Source: Plectrocnemia conspersa (taxonomy: Eukaryota > Arthropoda > Insecta > Trichoptera > Polycentropodidae). Taken from it: a stretch of DNA of 64,000 nucleotides. Below are positions 56,600 through 64,000 of this stretch, in pieces (position 1 is the first letter of the stretch; each line of letters begins with the position of its first letter). The stretch is from assembly GCA_009617715.1 (NCBI GenBank), contig VTFK01000075.1, positions 1 through 64,000 on the forward strand, read 5' to 3'. The notes below the pieces were generated by a model. It saw only the letters and a program-made list of their open reading frames with translations, ran no database searches and had not been told where the DNA came from. The translations under genes and the position numbers were made by a program.

Positions 56600-58595
56600 T
56601 CATTTCAAAAATATATTAGCTTTCTATGAACGTGCGTAAAATAAAAAGCCTCGTCGCAATTTAATAATACGACAATTTAAGATAATCGCCACATTAATGT
56701 AATTATTAATTTACTGTAACAGTAGCGGTAAGTTCAGATAAGCTATGGGTGCGTCGCTATTATATTTCCTAAATGTAATTGAATGGCCTCATTAATATAT
56801 ACTATAATAATAACTATTTATAACTATAATACTAGTTTGCAATGAATAAAAAAATATTTTAGCTGTGTCACAACACTGACTCATAGTAACGCATAATCTA
56901 ATAATTAAAAAAATGTACTTAAAATAAATATTGCGATAGCGCGAACTCGCAACCTTGCTTAGCGGTTGGGAGCGATTATGGCGAATATAGTTTAAAACCT
57001 ATCCTAGTGAATATGTATATTATTCATGCGTATTTTCAGACCTGTAATTAACCTCAAATAGCCGGTGACAGACATAACAATTTAATATTTTACATGTGTT
57101 TTATATACATACAGCTTCACCCAAGCTTAACATGTAGAAAGCTGGGTAAACCATTGCAGATTTAATCATTCGAGATAGATACACAGTGTTACATTCAAAT
57201 AAGCTTCCAAGCATTTAAATAAGTGGAAAAGAACACAAAGAAAAATGTCATTATTCTAAAGAAAAATAGAACAGAAGTACAACCTTGATAAAAAAAATCA
57301 ATTAAACAGTACTAAATATATGTATAATATATAAATTTATATAGCTTTTATCAAACTTATTAATTTGTTTATTTTAGTTGAACAAAATATTTAATCAATA
57401 AAAATCAACATGCCTTTTAACAAAAACGGCACTGATGTGGAAAACTTGAATACTTTAAAATAAACTTTCGAAAAAAACGATAGCTTTTTATGCATAAACT
57501 GTGAAGTCTTTATTTAGCTATAAAAATGACCACTAACAGACTAAAATTATTAACTCTGTTTTAGAGAAGGGTTTTCAAAAATTATCCTACCATGGAACAC
57601 TTGACAAATCTTAAATTTTAACGGAACACTTAGGATTATTTCTTAAGGTAGGTAGAACCACCAGACCCCAATCTTCGCGTTCTTAGATTTTTTTGTGGCA
57701 GGCGGGCGGAGCCGAAATAATTCAAATCGTTTATATCAGACTACTCTTCGCATGACATGCGATCGTCGTCGTTTATCATATATTTCAGAAAAATAATATT
57801 AGATTGTACTACATCTATTTTTTTAACAGTCTGCTCGTTTAAAAAACAGTGTATTGATTTGAAATGCACACATATTTAAGTTAAAAACTCAAATAACTGT
57901 TAATATTTTCATCCGGAATTATTAATTAATAACACAAAACACACACATTTTCAATACAGCTAGAGCCAAAAATTAAATAATTTTTATTGTATTTTCATTT
58001 TGTGTTTGTAATTACATTTTGTAATGTTTGTTTCATTTCTAATCCAATCATAGACATGTAATATCAATAGCACTTGCCCCTCTTTGTGTTAAAAATCTTG
58101 CCTTTCGGTAATAATAAATGGGTAATTTCAGAATTATAGTTGAATTCTATAATACAAAAAAAAAACAGTAAAAGTTTGAGAAATATGTGTCGTGGAATAA
58201 AGTTTATGAAACGCTATTTTATATGATAATAATATAGGCGAATTTCAAGATCGGAATAATTGCATTTATACTGAGTTGTATTTTTTTCTTTAGCAATAAA
58301 TCTTAGTTTTTGGTTAACTCTTGCTATAAACTTATAACAAACCTTAGAAAAAATGATCATATTATATTCGAAAGGCAAAGCAAAAAAGTTCCCTATTGTG
58401 CGCTTCTGCAGTGTTTGACAGTTACATGGAATTGGTGGTGTTGCTTGTTAAATATATTGATTGATATGGAGCTGTCGATAAAATATAACGCCGTCATCTT
58501 AGAGAAACTAAGAAAACGGTTCTCATTTATTATACGATTACACAGACGAATTACGTAACTTGCAATACACACAAGATACACACATATCCTATACT
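56600..58595. other. AT-rich DNA, few hints
   Basis: AACTCGCAACCTTGCTTAGC at 56943 resembles a decayed SINE head. GAAGGGTTTTCAAAAATTAT then CCATGGAACACTTGAC at 57565 resembles an hAT terminus, but no partner end was found. Opposite-strand frames of 82-85 codons at 58310-58650 are unsupported. Confidence 0.3.
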
Positions 58596-58599
58596 CTTT

Positions 58600-59040
58600 T
58601 AGTATCATTCCAGCGGATACGAGCTGAATCGATTTCCAGTGGCGTCGCAATTGAAAGAGCCATAAAAATTATATTCCCTACATATATATTGCCAGAATGA
58701 AGTGACCATCGGAATAAGCAATGATGGTGGTATGTATGCATATGTGCACGCTGAGGTTCTTATAAAGCGGGTCAATCCTGAGACAAACGGTCGGGAGGAA
58801 CGCGGGGGTTGCGAAAGCGGGTGGAAAACGACAGCTCTTACACCCCCGCGGTGACAAAGTGATATTTTCTCACTTAATTCGCTTGTCGGCTTCCGGCTCT
58901 CACGGTCCATAAGTGGATTTGGTGCCGAGGGTCCGAATATGACGAAGCAACTCGGGGCTAAACGCCCAAGATGCTCGATGGAACCGAATTATTGTGCAAA
59001 AGCAGGCCCGGGGGTCTTTAAAGTTTAGGTGTAATATGTC
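58600..59040. promoter_or_regulatory. Strong GC/CpG-rich island
   Basis: The most GC-rich stretch of the window (58755-58920 and up to 59020). CGCGGGGGT (58801-58809) is exactly complementary to ACCCCCGCG (58842-58850). A 101-codon minus frame (58605-58910) spans part of it without family resemblance. It could be a conserved element, an enhancer or a promoter. I see no TATA box or donor site that would decide. Confidence 0.35.
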
Positions 59041-59635
59041 AGTTTATTCAATTTGGTTGATTCGATAAAATAAAGGCGTCTAGGTTCGAATCTAAATAAT
59101 ATAATTACCCTAACTTTAAAGTATAATATTTGGTGGTATTTTATCAACTCTCGAATGTTAATACTAATCAATTTACAATAAAGAACACAAATAAAAATTG
59201 CGGTAAAGGAATCAAGTAATCAGTAGTTTAACATAATACGTTAATTCAGAAACAAGAGCTGGATAAAATGAAGAGTATCGTGAAATAGAAGAAAAGCTTT
59301 AGACCATCAGCATTATATGGGAACGCTCCCTAAGACAAAGATCCAGAAGTGATATGACATATTTAAAAATGGACGTTTATAAATGACTACAAAAACCTGC
59401 TGATACAACCATGGTATAAAACATCGAAAAAGTAGAAAAATTAATTCAGTAAAATGTCAAACTAGAGATGAAACAAGTCTATTTTTACTAAGTTTAAACT
59501 TCATGTAAAGTAATTAAAACATATTTTCATATTTATTAAACAGAGTGCAAGCAAAAGTGAAAACACGACTATTCTCTAAACCAGGAAAAATATAAAATAA
59601 TCTACCAATAAACTACAACAAAGTTAACATGTGAA
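59041..59635. other. AT-rich DNA, possibly decayed LINE body
   Basis: The stretch 59220-59440 is somewhat balanced and sits upstream of the LINE relic in the right orientation, so it may be its unreadable 5' part. Nothing can be proved. Confidence 0.3.
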
Positions 59636-59639
59636 ACAA

Positions 59640-59860
59640 AATGTGGCGTATCAGATTGTAGTTGTGTGTATCTCGGTAAAACGTTAGACGCAAAGTTGCG
59701 TTGGAGCAATGACGTGAAAACTAAACGTCATTAAGGCTTAAGCAAATTATACTGGTGTCTTCTGAGAAGCCAAATTGTCAATATGTAATAAATCTATACA
59801 TATGTATGGTATCCAGTTATGATAATGTGAGAGAAAAAACTTGTCTGTCGGAAAGATTGC
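59640..59860 (+). pseudogene. Jockey-like LINE reverse transcriptase thumb relic
   Basis: One plus frame reads CVYLGKTLDAKLRWSNDVKT, KRH, a stop, then GLSKLYWCLLRSQIVN. This is the conserved thumb segment of Jockey-clade LINEs: Tyr-Leu-Gly, Leu-Asp-x-(R/K)-L-x-W, then L-x-x-LYWLL-type. A degraded IY-x-x-V-W-Y follows. It includes stops and is dead. It represents the region just before the second block of the relic at 3965-4510, so both are from related elements. Confidence 0.7.
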
Positions 59861-62255
59861 CAAACTGCTATATTTAAATAGAAATATAATCGTCCTTGCA
59901 AAAACCACTGTTTAAACAACAATTCTATTATATTTACAATCATTAAAAAACAACACAAAAATATTTTGAAAAAATTAGATAATTAAAAAGGCATTCAAGC
60001 AGTGTTAAAAAACAATAAAATCAGATGATAGTAGTGCACGTGATTTACATAATCATATCAAAATGTAACATTTTATCAATCTGTTAAAAAGAGAAAGAAA
60101 GAAAAACATAAATTAAAAATAACAAAAAAGTGATGATTAAGCATAAGTTATTCTATTGTATTTTATATAACAACTGCAATAAATATAGTAAATTATATAA
60201 TCAAAACGTTAATCTACGTTTAATGGACGTAACATTAAAATGTATTATGTATGAATTAAACAAACAACACAGTAAGTAGCTTAAAGAAGCATTAATTGCT
60301 TGTTTGCGTAAAGGAAAGAGGAACCCTCTGAACATACATCGGCTGATTGTATGCTAGCAATAAAAGCATTTAATTGTCATCATCATAAAGAGGAAAAAGT
60401 AAAAAAAAATGGCTTTGAACTATTTAATAAAAAGCTTCATCCGAAATAATTCTATACATCAGCATAAAAACTAATTGATGACTTCATCGAGCTTATCTTC
60501 ATAAACAAAAAGATTTAAGCTAGCTACGGTACCTCGCGATAGTGAGGGACCGACATCTACTTTAAATTAATTGTTTACTACTTTTTCATAATTTTGTTTC
60601 GTTATCAATTAAAAATCATTTTTAATATATTGACAAAATACCTGATATCGTCGGTTTTTACCGTTATTTGAAAGCAATATTGTCGAATTTCATGTAAAAT
60701 TGGATCCTGTAATCTCAACATAATTAGAGCTAATATTTATTCCGACAAGCAAATAAAAATATCGCAGAAAATAAGGAAAAAGTATTTTTTACAAGACAAC
60801 GCACTAGGGAGCAGTTGCTTATGCCATGCGAGTTAAAAAAATTATCACACATTTTAACGTCTAAATTTGGCCTTATATGTCAAATTTTTTTTCGATATTT
60901 AAAAAGTATATAGATTAAAAAAATAGTAATAAGGCTTATACATATTTATATTACACAATGTTAATGTGGAATGTGTGTATCAAATAGTTTGATTTATCAC
61001 CACCCTTTACCCAACTATGTATTCACATGTAGAATGTTATCTCTCATACATATGCCGATATAATTGAATCTCATGATTGATTAAGCAATGTTAAATCCTA
61101 ATTACTGTTATGTAAATACAGAAAGGGTTAATTCAATTTATTTATGACAACATGAGTCAAATCAAATATAAAATACAATAGAATGCTTTATTGAAATGAA
61201 AATAGAGATATTTGGATTATGTTCTATACAATCAAGACAAGTTAGTGTCAATTTGCTTGATGAGGACGGTGGAGTAAATGAGGTTGAATCCATTATCTTT
61301 ATTGAACTGAACAACTACGACTAGAATCTTTCAAATAATGATATATATTTATTTAAATTTCCAATAATGAGATTCTATTATTTTTAAATCAATCGCATAA
61401 TAATAAAGTACTACACGTTTATACTTTTAGATAACATTCAATAAGTTTTTTTTAAATATTTTTTTTAAATATAAAACAGAAAAAAATGTTTGGAATCATA
61501 TATATATATGAAACAAAACTCTTAAACAATAAATTTTGACGCCTTAAAATTTGCACGGCTTAATCTGCCTGCAACTATTTTTATTCCATCGTGAGCATTT
61601 AAATATTCGTTGTCAAAACTGTGAAACACAAGACCCCATAGTTTAAAAAAGTTATCTAACAATATCTAAATATTGAATGGCTTAATTTAAATATAATTAT
61701 GTTGCATGTGCACTAATATGGGCATGGTAGAACGTATTGTCCGTCGCGCATCCTTTCCAAACAAAGAGTAGTTTTTTCAATGTTACTTTCGGATAATTTT
61801 TTTCAATGTTACGTCTCGGTACGGATGTGCTATTAGGTGTTCAATTTAATATTTTTAATTATTAAAGCAAATTTTGTAGGTGGTTGAAACCCACACACCT
61901 TGCTTAGCAAAATATATATAGTTTTAATTTATTTAGGTAATATACTAGAGCGGTGTGACTATATTTTTTCAGTGAACAAAATGTAGATTATTTAAAACTA
62001 AACATTATATATAACGGAATACTAAGCGAAGTTCAAAATGTGTTCAAAATGTTTTGAGCAGGGTTTTAAAGAGTACCTATGCAGAATTTTAATTATATCC
62101 CCCAAAGGGTGTAAAATAGACAGACGTGCTAATTATAAATAAATATGTAATAATAAAATATTTGCTTGATAAAAATATATTTAAAATTTATTTAATTTGA
62201 TAGTTAGACGATTTTTAATAAAAACCAACTAACAAAAGTTCAATTTCGATTTCTC
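59861..62255. other. AT-rich DNA, few hints
   Basis: Only a small CpG patch at 60515-60560 (CGGTACCTCGCGATAGTGAG) and a short TTTTTCAATGTTAC direct repeat (61774, 61799) are noticeable. A TA run lies at about 61497-61509. No gene or RNA. Confidence 0.4.
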
Positions 62256-62261
62256 TATAAC

Positions 62262-62440
62262 AAGGGTTGGCAGCCTTTTTAACCATATTTTACGTGGGTT
62301 AATGTAATTCTCAAAATTTAAAGTGATTTTGATTTCGGAAGCTAAAAACAATTGATGAGTCAGTTGTTATGACATTGTGGGTCACTTCTTTATGCGAAAG
62401 AGTGACAGGTTTCCGACAACCACTCTACAGCATAATACAG
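62262..62440. other. Possible hAT-like terminus
   Basis: CAAGGGTTGGCAGCCTTTTT followed by AACCAT resembles the starts of some hAT elements (CAGGGTTGGCAACCTTTT-type). No matching inverted end was found in the window. Confidence 0.25.
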
Positions 62441-64000
62441 AAAAAGGGTATGTTTGAGTTCGGTTTACTCTGTATTAAATACATATGTGTATATATACTT
62501 TTTTCAAGTTCAACTTATTCCCAAGAGATGCATAAAAACACTATATAGTTTTAAATTACGCTTTTCTTTGTAGGTGATTTTTTATGCGCGTAGACACTAT
62601 AAACTACTATTTTCTTTCATATATAAAATGTATAGGTGCTACGTTTTACAGAGTTAAAATATTTATGGAAATTGTCAGAGTTTCAGCGTCAAGGGAGTAC
62701 AAGTGTGACGTTAAGTTTTTTCTTGTTAAAATATTCAATTTTAAAGCACTAAACGTGTTTTAAGTACAAATACATTTTTAAAGCTATGATTAATTATTCT
62801 AAAGGTTAAGTTATATTCTGATAAATTTACTTATATAATAATAATTGACCTTTAAGGGGAATATTAACTAACAATTTAATATTTTTAATTTAGCTTTTAA
62901 TTCTTTATCTTTTTTAAATTTTAAATAATATATTTAGTAAAAAAATATATTTTCAAATTAATTATAATTACATTATCATAAAAACAATAAACAGAATTAT
63001 TAAAAGACCCCCTGTATTTATACACAAAATAATAACACAATTTCAAGATGTTAATTCCAAATTTTCCCCCAATCTTTTTGTGTCGCTTATGCGTATGTAG
63101 ATTTAATTAATGGTCCGTAAAAAATATTTGTCGAAATATTTGTATCTTTAGCGACGTTCGTTATACATAATAATAACATCGTTTATATTCATTAAATTTC
63201 TGTATATAAAGAATATTTAAGTATGATAAAAATGATATAATATAAATTGACTAGCGACAAAGTGGCTTATTTGCTAGGTGTACCTATATTTTTTCATTGT
63301 TGTCTCTGAGTTGCGTTCGACTCGCATTAGCCTATTAACATTTCACCTGTCACATTATATTATTTCACCTGTCAACGCGGCGTGCACTTACACGTTCAAT
63401 TTAACACTCAACGTTGATGTCCAGTGATATGAGTGATATGTTTTTTTTTAATTTGATTCAAAAATGTAGAGGGAAATTATATTTTTTATGTGTAATAATA
63501 ATACGAAAATTTGCATATACTAATCAATTATAATTGTTTTTATACATATGTTATTTATGTATAAATTTTAACCTAATAAAATATATATCAAACAAACTTT
63601 ATTGACCAACTCAAATTAAAAAATGACGCTAAAACAAATAATACGCAATTTAAAGGCTGACCACGTTAAACAAACACTGGCATTTGATTGGTAGTTTCAA
63701 TTTACTTGAGTTGAAATGTGTAACTTTTATTAGGACAATTCAACAGTGAAAGTATCGCATAACTATTTTTTTTTAATCATGATCTCTACATGATTTTAAA
63801 ATACTAATTTCATATATTCTCATTTGCTATACATTAAAAATTATTAAAAGTATTGAAAAATTTGTTGACTTTCTAAAAATTTGACAATTCTTACTAAAGA
63901 CAAAAAATAAGTCCTCCAAAGAATATCAGTTACATGAAAAAATGTCATTCTAACGACTATTTCGATCAAACGAAAACACATCAAAAAAGTCCACACACTA
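62441..64000. other. AT-rich DNA to the window end
   Basis: No gene, RNA gene or firm repeat. A slightly CpG-richer patch at 63290-63430 holds two copies of ATTTCACCTGTCA (63340 and 63364). Confidence 0.4.

Noticed and set aside
57565..57660. hAT-like terminus GAAGGGTTTTCAAAA
   Set aside because: No partner inverted end or target duplication was found, and the match is short.
1..64000. Bacterial or phage systems (CRISPR, toxin-antitoxin, defence islands)
   Set aside because: Composition, SINE/LINE content and the lack of ORFs exclude a prokaryotic origin. No regularly spaced short repeats of CRISPR type were seen.

Overview
This window is AT-rich nuclear DNA from an animal, most likely an insect. 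I judge this from the overall composition, short CpG-containing islands set in very AT-rich DNA, TACA/CATA-type microsatellites, relics of Jockey-like LINEs, Tc1/mariner-IS630-like and hAT-like DNA transposons, and a tRNA-derived SINE. The texture of the islands reminds me of hymenopteran genomes, but that is an impression and not a demonstration. Nothing looks bacterial or organellar: there are no long ORFs, operons, rRNA genes, functional tRNA genes or CRISPR arrays.

I found no complete protein-coding gene. The longest open frame (130 codons, 40607-40999) is the front part of a decayed, internally deleted transposase. The window therefore reads as intergenic DNA or the inside of a very long intron. 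Two short stretches carry splice-site and start-codon signals that could make them small exons: 47932-48127 (branch-point-like CTAAC, pyrimidine tract, CAG, an ATG, then GTAAGC) and about 44235-44400 (an ATG in good context, then GTAAGT). Both need transcript evidence.

Layout. 0-5 kb: a short inverted repeat at the left edge, two copies of a Jockey-like reverse transcriptase relic, and the first of five LTR-like repeats (family A). 5-14 kb: candidate regulatory islands, one holding a hairpin of pre-miRNA size; two copies of LTR-like repeat B; one arm of a CpG-rich foldback element. 14-24 kb: the first copy of a palindromic repeat family rich in TTTTCACYAGTRAAAAT modules (family D), a small hairpin repeat (family E), two perfect or near-perfect hairpins on either side of an LTR-like copy, and a local duplication at 23.0-23.9 kb. 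24-38 kb: mostly featureless AT-rich DNA with scattered islands, SINE copies, and a 175-bp near-complete palindrome at 27.8 kb. 38-42 kb: the most structured block, in which possible hAT-like ends bracket a 1.4-kb imperfect palindrome with exact 26-bp termini, an internally deleted Tc1/mariner-like relic and a SINE copy. 42-64 kb: further islands, the two candidate exons, another LTR-like copy, a perfect 20-bp-stem hairpin at 51.7 kb, a 64-65-bp tandem repeat and another Jockey-like relic near 59.7 kb.

No genes can be shown to work together here. The functional content I can argue for is transposon debris plus candidate cis-regulatory islands and a few hairpins. Conservation and transcription cannot be judged from one sequence, so island and hairpin calls are deliberately of low confidence.
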